A stretch of 64,000 nucleotides of DNA from Stenotrophomonas maltophilia (lineage in GTDB: Bacteria; Pseudomonadota; Gammaproteobacteria; Xanthomonadales; Xanthomonadaceae): the NCBI GenBank assembly GCA_002364755.1, contig DEZI01000035.1:1-64000 (forward strand), given 5' to 3'. The notes beneath the pieces are model-generated. The model was not told the DNA's origin. It ran no database searches and saw only the letters and a list, made by a program, of their open reading frames with translations. Below, piece by piece: positions 39,911 through 48,978 of this stretch (position 1 is the first letter of the stretch; each line of letters opens with the position of its first letter). A program made the translations under genes and the position numbers.

Positions 39911-40516
39911 ATGAGTCGCCTTAAATCCTGGCTGCTTCGGCAGAAATTCTTCTATATGTTGATGGGGTGGAAGTATTACCTCGGCAACAACGTGGTCGCC
40001 CGATTCCCGAACGAACGTGTCCGTGCGGCCTATCTGCGGCGAGTAATGAAGGTGTCGATCGGGCAGCAGACGCATGTCAGCATGCGTTGGTTCGTCACCG
40101 GTTATCCAGTGCGCGCGCATGTCAGCATCGGCAACAACTGCGTCATCAATCGAGAGGTCTATCTCGACGGCCGCGTGGGTGTGGTGATCGGCAACAACGT
40201 GAACGTGTCTTTCCAGACGTGTATTCTCAGCCTGCACCACGATCACAATGCGCCGACCTTTCCAGCTGTCGGCGGAGTGGTGACGATCCATGACCACGCC
40301 TGGATCGGAGCGCGAGCGACCTTGCTGCCCGGAGTCACCGTGGGTGAAGGGGCGGTGGTCGCGGCCGGGGCCGTGGTCACCCGTGACGTCGCGCCTTATA
40401 CAGTCGTCGGTGGTGTGCCGGCCAGGGTGATTGGCGAACGCAACCGTGAAATCGGCTACATGACGTGTTTTTCGCCCTATTTCGATTCGGATATCTTTGA
40501 TGAAACCGCCGGTTAA
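39911..40516 (+). CDS. Left-handed beta-helix acyltransferase (acetyltransferase type)
   Basis: 201 residues. Hexapeptide repeats (VSIGNNCVINREVYLDGRVGVVIGNNVNVS and WIGARATLLPGVTVGEGAVVAAGAVVTRDVAPYTVVGGVPARVIG) form a left-handed beta-helix, as in WbbJ/maltose O-acetyltransferase-like sugar acetyltransferases; HHDHN supplies a possible catalytic His. It would decorate an O-antigen sugar. The start MSRLKSW has GGAGGG upstream; a TTG start 18 bp earlier overlaps the wzm stop. It overlaps the next gene by 17 bases. Confidence 0.8.
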   Translation: MSRLKSWLLRQKFFYMLMGWKYYLGNNVVARFPNERVRAAYLRRVMKVSIGQQTHVSMRWFVTGYPVRAHVSIGNNCVINREVYLDGRVGVVIGNNVNVSFQTCILSLHHDHNAPTFPAVGGVVTIHDHAWIGARATLLPGVTVGEGAVVAAGAVVTRDVAPYTVVGGVPARVIGERNREIGYMTCFSPYFDSDIFDETAG

Positions 40517-41747
40517 GAAGCAGGTTTTGGTTTTCATGCTCGCACCGTCGCTGCCTGCGGTTACCGGTGGCGACATCTATGCGATCAATGCTGTCCTGCC
40601 GTTTGCAGAAGAGGTGGACTATCACCTCTTCTGCTACGTGGGCGGCGACGCCGATGTCGCGAAGGTCGCGGCCAATCGGCCGCTCTACGACAGTGTCTTC
40701 CGTTCGGTACATCTGCAACCACGCCCGATGATGCCTTTCCAGATGGGCAAGGTGAGGCGTGGCTTGACCATGGCGCGCCAGGCGTTGGCCGGCCTTCCCT
40801 TCATCGATGCGAGTTATTGTGACCGCTCGTCCGTCGCCGCGGCACGGGCCATCGTGCGCAAGTACAAGATCGATGCGCTCGAAGTCAATTCGGCTCACCT
40901 GGCCTTCTTCAAAAAGTATCTGCCAGAGGTGCCGGCGATCCTGGTCAGTCATAACATAGAAGCGGACATCTTCCCGTTCTGGATGCCCGTGGGCTTGGAT
41001 GGCTGGAAGCTGCGCTTCATGGAGTGGGTCGCCAACCGTAGCCGGCGTGCTGCGAAGGCGGTGGAACAGGAGAATGCCTTTGGCTTCTCCGCCATGACGT
41101 TCATATCACGCAATGACATGCAAAGGGTGACTGCGGCGGTCCCGAAATACCTGATGCCGCTGCATTTCCCCTGTAACCGTGCGCCTTATGAGCGTAAGCC
41201 TGCAGATGTGTTCAATGTGCTGTGGATGGGAGGATTCGGCTGGTATCCCAATGCCGAGGGCGTCAGCTGGTTCGCCGAAGCCATTCACCCGCATCTGGCC
41301 GAAAAACTGGCGGGGCGCCGCATCGTCCTGCACTTCTGCGGCAGCCACCCACCGCCGGCTCTGCAGGCGATCCATGACGGGGTGAACACCATCGTCCATG
41401 GCTTCGTTGATGATATCCAGCCCTTTTTGGACTCGGCGCACCTTCTCATCGTGCCCTTGCTGTCGGGTGGTGGCATCCGGGTGAAGATCGTGGAGGCCAT
41501 GGCCGCGGGCATTCCGGTGCTCAGCACGAGCAAAGGCTGCGAGGGCATCGGTGGTACGCCGGGCGTGGACATCTTCGTTGAAGATGATGCCGAGGGCTTT
41601 GCCCAGGCCCTGCTCGCGTGTGCCGACGATCTCCCTGGGCTGGCGCGGGTCGCCGGCGCTGCCCAGCAGCTCATGGATCGGAAGTACTCGCAGGAAGCCA
41701 GTCAGAACGCCAAGCGACGTGCCTACCAGCATGCAGGGGTAATGTAA
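40500..41747 (+). CDS. Glycosyltransferase, GT4-like
   Basis: 415 residues, GT-B fold. The C-terminal half carries FNVLWMGGFGWYPNAEGVSWF, HGFVDDIQPFLDSAHLLIVPLLSGGGIRVKIVEAMAAGIPVL, typical of family 4 retaining transferases. The N-terminal acceptor domain (SHNIEADIFPFWMPVGLDGWKLRFM) is variable. Two possible starts are adjacent (TTG 40497, ATG 40500). Its stop overlaps the wzt start by one base. The sugar it transfers cannot be deduced. Confidence 0.85.
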   Translation: MKPPVKKQVLVFMLAPSLPAVTGGDIYAINAVLPFAEEVDYHLFCYVGGDADVAKVAANRPLYDSVFRSVHLQPRPMMPFQMGKVRRGLTMARQALAGLPFIDASYCDRSSVAAARAIVRKYKIDALEVNSAHLAFFKKYLPEVPAILVSHNIEADIFPFWMPVGLDGWKLRFMEWVANRSRRAAKAVEQENAFGFSAMTFISRNDMQRVTAAVPKYLMPLHFPCNRAPYERKPADVFNVLWMGGFGWYPNAEGVSWFAEAIHPHLAEKLAGRRIVLHFCGSHPPPALQAIHDGVNTIVHGFVDDIQPFLDSAHLLIVPLLSGGGIRVKIVEAMAAGIPVLSTSKGCEGIGGTPGVDIFVEDDAEGFAQALLACADDLPGLARVAGAAQQLMDRKYSQEASQNAKRRAYQHAGVM

Positions 41748-43057
41748 TGGATGAACAAGTAAAGCCCGACAGTGCTGCCGCTGTAGTGATGGTTCGCAAC
41801 GTGGGCAAGATCTTCCGGATCTTTGACAGCCCGGTGCAGCGCCTGCTACAGCCGCTGGCCAATCGGCTGCGCCTGATCGCCGGTGGGCAACGTCGTGACC
41901 GCGTGTTCACGGCCTTGGAGAATGTGAGCTTCGACATCGCGCGCGGTGAGACGGTTGGCATCATCGGGCGCAACGGCAGTGGTAAATCCACCCTCCTGCA
42001 GATCCTGGTCGGTACATTGCAGGCCAGCAGCGGGCGCGTGGTGGTGGATGGGCGTGTTTCGGCATTGCTCGAACTCGGGGCAGGGTTCAACCCGGAGTTC
42101 AGCGGGCGCGACAACGTCTATCTAGCCGGTGCCATTATCGGCCTTGGCCGCGCGCAAATGCAGGAGTTGCTACCGAAGATCGAGAGATTCGCCGATATCG
42201 GCGAGTTCATAGATCAGCCGGTCAAGACCTACTCTTCGGGCATGTACGTGCGGTTGGCGTTTTCGGTTGCCATCCATGTCTCGCCCGACATCCTGGTGGT
42301 GGACGAAGCGCTGGCGGTGGGGGACACCGCGTTCCAGACGAAGTGCCTGACCCGCATCCGTCGCATGCAGGCCGAAGGCGTAAGCATCATCCTGGTCACG
42401 CATTCCACCAATACGCTTCTGGAATACTGCGATCGTGGCATCTACCTGCGCAAGGGCAAGGTCGTTCTGGACGGTCCTTGCCGCGATGTCGTCAAGCGCT
42501 ACGCCGATGACCTAGTGGATGAGGAAGGCGGAGCGGTCATCCAGGTCGAAGAGGTTGCCGAGGGCGCGGCGGCGACAGTCGCCGACAGCGGGCATGTGGC
42601 CGGCGTCCTCAATGAAGAGGTGCCGGCCAGCGAGATCACTTCCGTGGCACTGCTTGATGCCAGCGGACACGCGCGCACTACCTTCAACCACGGCGATGAA
42701 CTGTTGGTACGCGTCGGGATCCGCATCCACCGGACTGTCGAGGTGCCCTGCTACGGCATTCAGTTGAAGAGCGTGGACGACATCGCGCTGTGGGCGGGTA
42801 CGACGCAGAACATGAGCCTGACACCGAAGCGGACCGAACCGGGCCTGTATGAATTCACTTGGCGCTTGACGCTCAACGTAACGGGAAACCGTTACGTCAT
42901 CGCGCTGGGGGTGGGTGATCTTGAGTCAGGAGAATACCATCGCCATAGCCGGGTGCCCTATGCCGGACACGTGGACGTGCTCCCCGTGCCGCATTCCGGG
43001 CACGGCTGGCTCGCGCCGCAACCACGCTTCACTGAACCCATGAGGCTTTCCAGATGA
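41747..43057 (+). CDS. wzt: O-antigen ABC transporter ATPase with cargo-binding domain
   Basis: 436 residues. The N-terminal 250 are an ABC ATPase: Walker A GIIGRNGSGKSTLL, Q/signature KTYSSGMYVRLAF, Walker B DILVVDEALAVGD, H-loop VTHSTN. The C-terminal 180 residues (from about EVPASEITSVALLDASGHART) form a beta-sandwich Wzt carbohydrate-binding domain, which in E. coli O9a recognises the terminal cap of the polymer. That domain implies a chain-terminating modification made by an enzyme in this locus. The next gene, overlapping the stop, is a plausible maker of that cap. Confidence 0.92.
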   Translation: MDEQVKPDSAAAVVMVRNVGKIFRIFDSPVQRLLQPLANRLRLIAGGQRRDRVFTALENVSFDIARGETVGIIGRNGSGKSTLLQILVGTLQASSGRVVVDGRVSALLELGAGFNPEFSGRDNVYLAGAIIGLGRAQMQELLPKIERFADIGEFIDQPVKTYSSGMYVRLAFSVAIHVSPDILVVDEALAVGDTAFQTKCLTRIRRMQAEGVSIILVTHSTNTLLEYCDRGIYLRKGKVVLDGPCRDVVKRYADDLVDEEGGAVIQVEEVAEGAAATVADSGHVAGVLNEEVPASEITSVALLDASGHARTTFNHGDELLVRVGIRIHRTVEVPCYGIQLKSVDDIALWAGTTQNMSLTPKRTEPGLYEFTWRLTLNVTGNRYVIALGVGDLESGEYHRHSRVPYAGHVDVLPVPHSGHGWLAPQPRFTEPMRLSR

Positions 43058-46000
43058 GTAGCCAAGCGACTCCCCTGTTCCGGGCCTTGGTGATTGGCTT
43101 CTACGGCGCGCCCAACGTCGGCGATGAGGTGCTGCTATCCGTGTTGCTGGCACAGGTCACGCGCATGGGGGGCGAGGGAATCGTGGCGAGCGTCGATCCT
43201 GCCACCACCCGTCGCATGCACGGAGTGGAGAGTGTCGATTTCAACGACCTGGGTGAAGTAAGCCGCGCGCTGCTGCAGGTGGACGTGGTGATCATGGGGG
43301 GGGGCGGAATCTTCCAGGATCATCATCCCTTCCATCTGGAAGCGCTTTATCTGCCGTATGCAAACGATATCGCCAGCTATGCGCGCCCGCTTTTGATGGC
43401 GCGTCAACTGGGCGTTCCCGTCGTCATCTGGGGGCACGGCGTGGGGCCACTGCGCGGCCAGGAGCCGCGGCAGGTCGTGCGCGATCTCTTCCAGAACGCG
43501 CTGGCGGTATCAGTGCGCGATAGCGATTCGCTGCGGCTGCTGCGTGATGTGGGGGTGTCACGGGAGGTCGCTGTTGCGGCCGATCCCGGTTGGCTCTTCT
43601 CCGAACTTGCGCCCATAGCCGAACAGATCGAGGCAGGGCCAAAGACCCTCGCAGTGGTCGTGCGCGAATGGGGCAAGGGCGTCTGGAAGCCCCAGCTTGC
43701 GCAGGCGTTGGCGAACGTCGTGCCGGTGGGATGGCGCATCAAGTGGGTTGCTTTCCAGGCGCATACCGAAGGCAGCGGCGCGATTTCCGACCTGCCGCTG
43801 ATCGAGGAACTCAGGTCACTGTATCCGCGGCCACAGAGCGAGTTCGATGAAGTCTGCTGCCCTGCTGATCCGCTCCAGGCATGGGAGCTGCTATGCAGCG
43901 CTGACGCGGTGTTCTCGATGCGCCTGCACGCCAGCATCCTGGCCTTGCTGGCAGGCAGGCCTACCTGCGGCCTGGAGTACGACGACAAGCTGGAAAAAGC
44001 CCACGCCATGGCCGGCATGCCCGCGGTGGCACGACTGCACATCGGTGATGACCTGCAACGATTCGAGGCCGCGCTTGGCCACGCGATCGAGGCGGCGTGG
44101 CGCCCCGAGCCGGGGACGATCGAGGGGCTCAAGGCGTCAGCCCGCAAGCACCTGCAGCTCCTCGATGTCTGTGTCGGTCTACCGGCCCGTGACAGTACGT
44201 TCGAAGCTGGGCGCATGGACTGGCTTTCGATCTGGCTTCAGCAATCGTTGCGCGAGGCCCGGCAGCAACGAGAAGCGAGCGAGCGTGCGCATGAGCTTCT
44301 CCACTTCCGCGACCTGCAGTTGGCTGGTCTTGAAGAGGAGAAAGCCGAGGCCAAGCGGGAGGTGGTACAGGCCAATCTTGCCACCGCGCAGATCAGGGAA
44401 ATGCTGGGCGAGCGCGATGCATCCATGGCCCGGCTCGAGGAAACCCTGGCCGATGCCCATGCAGCGGTGGCCCAAGTGCAGCAGAAACTGGCGGATGAGC
44501 GTGCCGAGTCAGCGAATTTCCGCATGGCCGCAGCAGCGTCGCGCGAAGAATTGTTGGAAAGGAGCAGGGGAATGATGGAGCAGGTCGAAGCGCGTTTGAG
44601 CCTGGTGGAGGCGCGCTTGAAAGAGACGGAAATTGCATTGGCCAACGCTCGTGATGAGCTGGATCACCGGAAGGCCTACATCGACGACAAAGAAATTTAC
44701 ATCGCCATGCTGCGGCAGCAGCTTGAAGAGTCGCAGCACGCGTTGGACACCAGTCGCCGCGAGCTCGTGGAGGCACGTGATGTGTGGCGTCGCGTGCGCC
44801 TGGGCGCCGAAATTGCGCGACGTGACCTGCTGCGTGCCGCTGCAGCCCCGTTCAAGATTGCAGCTGTTTGGCGCCGGTACGGCTTCAAGGTGGCGATGCA
44901 GCAGATTCCCCGACGGATGAAGACCTTCGGAGTACCAGCGGCCGAGGTCGAAGTTGTCAGCCCTGTCGTGGCGCCGTCAGTCAAGGCGCTGCGCAAAGAG
45001 CGGCTGTTGGTCATTGTCGATCGGGCCTTTGACAGTGCCGGTTGGCCGCTGCGCCCGATGCAGCTGGCGCGGGCGGCTGAGCGCGCGGGCATGCATGTTC
45101 GCCTTTGCGCGCTCCATCCGCATGGCGCGGTCGTGGACGATCCCACCGGGCAGAACCGGCGCATCTGCACCGATAGCGTAGGCTGGTTGAATGATGTGCG
45201 GGCAGAGGGCACGCGCGTGCTGTTGGCCGACGGTTCGCCGGCTGCCGTGGAGCTGGCTGCCTCGGCCCATGCGCGGGGCGCTGAGATCATCGTTGATTTC
45301 GCCAGCATCGGAAATGCCATCGTCGGCAGTCCGGGCTGGGCCGCGATTGAAGCGATTGCTTCGCGGGGCGTTCATGGCGGGACGGCCCCGGCCAGCTTGG
45401 CAATGCCACTCCAGTTGTTGCAGGAGATGGGCGACAACGAGGTGTTCGACTCGTATCGTACCTACGCGTTCCCTGCCGGCTACAGCCGTAATCGCGCCAA
45501 CATCTTGGTTCTGCAAGGTGCCAGTGATGACCGTGGGCTGCTGCTCGATCTGGTCAACGCGCGGCACGACGCGGTGTTCCATGTGGTGGGACACGATGGG
45601 GCGACGCTGGAGAACATTCCCCGCGTGAAAAACCTTGCCGCCGCGCCAGCCCCGGCGGTCCTGGCCGAGCTGCTCGCACATGCAGATTGCGTGGTGGTGC
45701 CCCACAATGGCGGTGGTGGCGAGCACAGAGCCAGGTCGGTGATCGCATCCCTGCTTCTCCAGCGTCCGACCTTGGTCGAGGTGCCATTGCAGGCAATTTC
45801 CTCTGGAAATCTGCACGTGATCGACCGCGCATCGCTGTCCACCCAGCTTTGTCTGACAAGTGTGGAGGACTATGCCTTTGTCGCTTCGAACACTTGGCTG
45901 GGGGCGGTAGAGGCGCTTGTGAAGCCCTCTTACCCGGCTTCCGTCAGCGTCGTCGTGCTGATCCACAACAACCGCAGGATCATCGAACGCTGCATCCGGA

Positions 46001-46707
46001 CCATCCTCGACCACGCCGGCCAATGGCTGGAGGAAATCGTGATTGTGGACAACCAATCTGTCGATGGCGGTGCCGAGCTCGTGGAGGCCCTGTTCGCCCA
46101 GGAGCCCAAGGTCAAACTTGTGCGCAACAGCGAGAACGGCTGCTCCTCGGGTCGTAACCTGGGCGTGCAGCATTCCTCGGGGCAATACATCGCCTTCTTC
46201 GATTCCGACCAATGGCTGACCGCGCCGAGCTGCTTCCCGGAGGCTGTTTCCATTCTCAACATGGATGAGGGTGTAGGAGCCATCGGCTGGAACGCGGGTT
46301 GGTTCGATGCAACACGCGATGACTTGGGTGGGCCGATCTCTGATTACCTCCCGCACCGTGGCATGAATGCAGAAGCTCTGGCGAAAGGCTTCCGGGACGA
46401 CATCGGCTTTCTGGGCACCAGCTGCATGTTCATGAAGCGCGAACTGTTTGAGAGAATCGAAGGCTTTGATACGTTCTACGATCCGACTTGCTTCGAGGAC
46501 ACGGACATCTGTTTCCAGATCAAGCAGGCTGGTTACTCAGTGGCATTCCGCGACCTCGCTGGGGTGCGCCACCAACCCCACCAGACCACCGGTGCCAGCG
46601 AGGGCAGTGAGCGTTATAAGCGCCTGTTCAATCGCAATGCAGCCTACTTCAAGGAAAAGTGGGCGGCCCATCCCGAGTTCTTCCTTGATCTGCGGTCCTG
46701 GCACTGA
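43054..46707 (+). CDS. Giant fusion: polysaccharide pyruvyl transferase, coiled coil, glycosyltransferases
   Basis: 1217 residues, far larger than any single family. Residues about 10-310 are a CsaB-like pyruvyl transferase (FYGAPNVGDEVLL, MGGGGIFQDHHPFHL, SMRLHASILALLAGRP). Residues about 390-585 are charged heptad-rich sequence predicted coiled coil (LSIWLQQSLREARQQREASERAHE to ELVEARDVWRRVR). A Rossmann-like segment, possibly a degenerate GT-B, runs from about 650 to 950. Residues 962-1217 are a GT2 transferase (VSVVVLIHNN, IVIVDNQSVDGG, the DxD motif FFDSDQWL). Its start overlaps the wzt stop (ATGA). This architecture fits a chain terminator/ruler like WbdD, with pyruvate as cap; that role is inference. 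Confidence 0.82.
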   Translation: MSSQATPLFRALVIGFYGAPNVGDEVLLSVLLAQVTRMGGEGIVASVDPATTRRMHGVESVDFNDLGEVSRALLQVDVVIMGGGGIFQDHHPFHLEALYLPYANDIASYARPLLMARQLGVPVVIWGHGVGPLRGQEPRQVVRDLFQNALAVSVRDSDSLRLLRDVGVSREVAVAADPGWLFSELAPIAEQIEAGPKTLAVVVREWGKGVWKPQLAQALANVVPVGWRIKWVAFQAHTEGSGAISDLPLIEELRSLYPRPQSEFDEVCCPADPLQAWELLCSADAVFSMRLHASILALLAGRPTCGLEYDDKLEKAHAMAGMPAVARLHIGDDLQRFEAALGHAIEAAWRPEPGTIEGLKASARKHLQLLDVCVGLPARDSTFEAGRMDWLSIWLQQSLREARQQREASERAHELLHFRDLQLAGLEEEKAEAKREVVQANLATAQIREMLGERDASMARLEETLADAHAAVAQVQQKLADERAESANFRMAAAASREELLERSRGMMEQVEARLSLVEARLKETEIALANARDELDHRKAYIDDKEIYIAMLRQQLEESQHALDTSRRELVEARDVWRRVRLGAEIARRDLLRAAAAPFKIAAVWRRYGFKVAMQQIPRRMKTFGVPAAEVEVVSPVVAPSVKALRKERLLVIVDRAFDSAGWPLRPMQLARAAERAGMHVRLCALHPHGAVVDDPTGQNRRICTDSVGWLNDVRAEGTRVLLADGSPAAVELAASAHARGAEIIVDFASIGNAIVGSPGWAAIEAIASRGVHGGTAPASLAMPLQLLQEMGDNEVFDSYRTYAFPAGYSRNRANILVLQGASDDRGLLLDLVNARHDAVFHVVGHDGATLENIPRVKNLAAAPAPAVLAELLAHADCVVVPHNGGGGEHRARSVIASLLLQRPTLVEVPLQAISSGNLHVIDRASLSTQLCLTSVEDYAFVASNTWLGAVEALVKPSYPASVSVVVLIHNNRRIIERCIRTILDHAGQWLEEIVIVDNQSVDGGAELVEALFAQEPKVKLVRNSENGCSSGRNLGVQHSSGQYIAFFDSDQWLTAPSCFPEAVSILNMDEGVGAIGWNAGWFDATRDDLGGPISDYLPHRGMNAEALAKGFRDDIGFLGTSCMFMKRELFERIEGFDTFYDPTCFEDTDICFQIKQAGYSVAFRDLAGVRHQPHQTTGASEGSERYKRLFNRNAAYFKEKWAAHPEFFLDLRSWH

Positions 46708-46722
46708 CACGCGGTCCGGAAC

Positions 46723-47976
46723 GTGACCGGCAAAGAGATAAGGCACGCGGTACTGGAGCTGATGATGGCTCTGCTACCGCGCGCCCATAGCTGGTTGCCC
46801 GCGCAACGCCAGCGTCTGCGTGGCGCGACGCCGGCATTGCCACCGTCCACGCGCCCCCAGGTCCTGTTGGTTGATCACGATTTTCCCGAGATAGACCGCG
46901 ACGCGGGGTCGCGGGCGATTGCGAGTTTCGCCACGATTTTGGACGAAGCAGGTTTCCAGGTCGTGTACTGGGCTGCGAGCCAGAATGCCTCGACCAAGGG
47001 GCGCGCTACGGTCGAGGCACTGGGATTGGTCGCGTTCGACCGACGTCAGACTGGCGCGCTGTCGACATGGCTGTCCAAGGTGGGGCAATCGTTCGTGGCG
47101 TGCGTTCTCAGTCGCCCGCTGGTTGCCGCCATGTTCACGGCAACGGTCAAGAAGCATGTCCACGGCGCATGCATTTACTACGGGCACGATATCCATCACC
47201 AGCGCATCCGGGCGATGCAGCACATGACGGGGATGTCCTGGCAAGCGCGCTGGCAATGCTGGATCCAGCGCAGAATGGAGTGCCGGCTGTGGCTTGAAGT
47301 CGATACCGTGGTTTATCCCTCCAAGGCAGAAGCCGCCGTCGTGAACTTGTTCCGCCAAGCGCACCAAGCCAGCGCCAACGCTGTCATGTTCCCGCTATGG
47401 ACCATCGACTCGAGCGGCAGGCGAACGCACATCCCGCTGGATGAGCGTGATGGGCTGTTGTTCGTCGGTAGCCACGACCACCCACCCAACATTGACGGCC
47501 TGAACTGGTTCATTGAATTCGTCTCGCCCCACCTGGATACGCATGGCGGCAAGCTGGTATTGACTATCGTCGGATCAGGCATGGAGCAGTACGTTCCGCC
47601 CGCCACCGACACGCTGGATATCCGTGTTCGGGGTCGTGTGACGGATGTCGAGCTGGATCAGGCCTACAACCAGGCAAGGGTAGTGATTGCGCCGCTGCGC
47701 TTTGGTGCTGGCGTCAAGGGCAAGGTGGTCGAGGCAATCGACAAGGGGGTACCCTGCATTTTGACCAGCGTAGCTGCGCAGGGGTTGGAAGAAGTTGCTC
47801 ACCACCTGCCGGTAGAGGACGAGGCCGAGGCATTCGCCAAGGCTGTGTGTGAGCTGCTGGCCGATTCGCGCGCTTGGCAGTTGGCGGCGGAAGGCGCATG
47901 CGCCGCGTTGTCAGCCTACTACGACCCTGCAGTGCATCGCACTCGTGCCCGTCGCATCATTCTGCAGGAAAGCTAA
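46723..47976 (+). CDS. Glycosyltransferase, GT4-like
   Basis: 417 residues from a GTG start (no ATG until residue 14). Like the protein at 40500, the C-terminal half has LLFVGSHDHPPNIDGLNWFIEF and RVVIAPLRFGAGVKGKVVEAIDKGVPCIL. The N-terminal half shows LLVDHDFPEIDRDAGSRAIASF, typical of GT4 proteins that act on polysaccharides (DRDAGSRA). Last gene of the LPS locus, convergent with etfA and separated by a perfect hairpin. Donor and acceptor unknown. Confidence 0.82.
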   Translation: MTGKEIRHAVLELMMALLPRAHSWLPAQRQRLRGATPALPPSTRPQVLLVDHDFPEIDRDAGSRAIASFATILDEAGFQVVYWAASQNASTKGRATVEALGLVAFDRRQTGALSTWLSKVGQSFVACVLSRPLVAAMFTATVKKHVHGACIYYGHDIHHQRIRAMQHMTGMSWQARWQCWIQRRMECRLWLEVDTVVYPSKAEAAVVNLFRQAHQASANAVMFPLWTIDSSGRRTHIPLDERDGLLFVGSHDHPPNIDGLNWFIEFVSPHLDTHGGKLVLTIVGSGMEQYVPPATDTLDIRVRGRVTDVELDQAYNQARVVIAPLRFGAGVKGKVVEAIDKGVPCILTSVAAQGLEEVAHHLPVEDEAEAFAKAVCELLADSRAWQLAAEGACAALSAYYDPAVHRTRARRIILQES

Positions 47977-47994
47977 TGAGTGCCTGATGCAGCC

Positions 47995-48031
47995 GATGCC
48001 GTGCGCTGCCTGCGAGGCAGCGCACGGCATC
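47995..48031. repeat. Perfect 17-bp hairpin at the right boundary of the O-antigen locus
   Basis: GATGCCGTGCGCTGCCT (47995-48011) pairs exactly with 48015-48031, leaving a 3-base loop. There is no T-tract on either strand. It sits between the convergent glycosyltransferase and etfA genes and may act as a bidirectional 3' stabiliser. Confidence 0.75.
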
Positions 48032-48039
48032 GTGACAAC

Positions 48040-48978
48040 TCAGAGCGCTGCTTCCAGCTCTGGCAGCAGGGTGAACAGATCCCCGACCAGACCGATGTCG
48101 GCAATCTCGAAGATCGGCGAATCCGGGTCCTTGTTGATGGCCACGATCGTCCCGGCATCCTTGATGCCGGTCAGGTGCTGGATGGCACCGCTGATGCCCA
48201 CCGCCACGTACAGTTCCGGCGCAATGATCTTGCCGGTCTGGCCGACCTGCAGGTCGCTGGGCACGTAGCCGGCGTCGACGGCGGCGCGCGAGGCGCCCAC
48301 TGCGGCACCGAGCTTGTCGGCCAGCTGGAAGATCACCTTGAAGTTCTCTTCCGAGCCGACGCCACGGCCACCGGAGACCACGCGCTTGGCGCTCTGCAGG
48401 TCCGGGCGGTCGCTGGCACCGGCGGCCAGGCCGACGAAGCGGGTGTGCGCCGGCAGGGCCGCATCGACGCTGGCGGCTTCAACGGCGGCGCTGCCACCCT
48501 GGGCCGCTTCCGGCCACGACGCGGCGCGCACGGTGGCGACCACGATCTGGTCGGCCGGTGCTTCGACGGTGATGATGGCGTTGCCGGCGTAGATCGGGCG
48601 CTTGAAGGTGTGGCTGCCTTCCACGGCCATCAGGTCGGACACCTGGTTGACGCCCAGCAGGGCGGCCACGCAGGGCATCAGGTCCTTGCCGAAGGTGGTC
48701 GACGGGCCGAAGACGTGGGTGTAACCCTTGGCCAGCTGCGCGATCTGCGGGGCCAGCACCTGGGCGATGGCCTGCGCGTTGGCGGCGTTGGCCACGGTCA
48801 GGACCTTGGCGACGCCGGCGATCTTCGCGGCTTCAGCGGCCACGGCGGCCGGGTCGGCGGCCAGCACCAGCACGTCGATGCTGGCACCGCTGATGGCGGC
48901 GGCGGCGCTGACGGTCTTGGCGGTGGCGGCGTTGAGCTTGCCGTCGTGGTGCTCGGCGATGACGAGAATCTTGCTCAT
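48040..48978 (-). CDS. etfA: Electron transfer flavoprotein alpha subunit
   Basis: 312 residues. FAD-binding subunit that accepts electrons from acyl-CoA and other dehydrogenases. The C-terminal FAD domain signature is visible: VVSGGRGVGSEENFKVI, GQTGKIIAPELYVAVGISGAIQHLTGIKDAGTIVAINKDPDSPIFEIADIGLVGD. It overlaps the etfB stop by one base (TAATG). The two are co-translated. Right-hand boundary of the hypervariable LPS locus in this family. Confidence 0.96.
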   Translation of the reverse strand: MSKILVIAEHHDGKLNAATAKTVSAAAAISGASIDVLVLAADPAAVAAEAAKIAGVAKVLTVANAANAQAIAQVLAPQIAQLAKGYTHVFGPSTTFGKDLMPCVAALLGVNQVSDLMAVEGSHTFKRPIYAGNAIITVEAPADQIVVATVRAASWPEAAQGGSAAVEAASVDAALPAHTRFVGLAAGASDRPDLQSAKRVVSGGRGVGSEENFKVIFQLADKLGAAVGASRAAVDAGYVPSDLQVGQTGKIIAPELYVAVGISGAIQHLTGIKDAGTIVAINKDPDSPIFEIADIGLVGDLFTLLPELEAAL

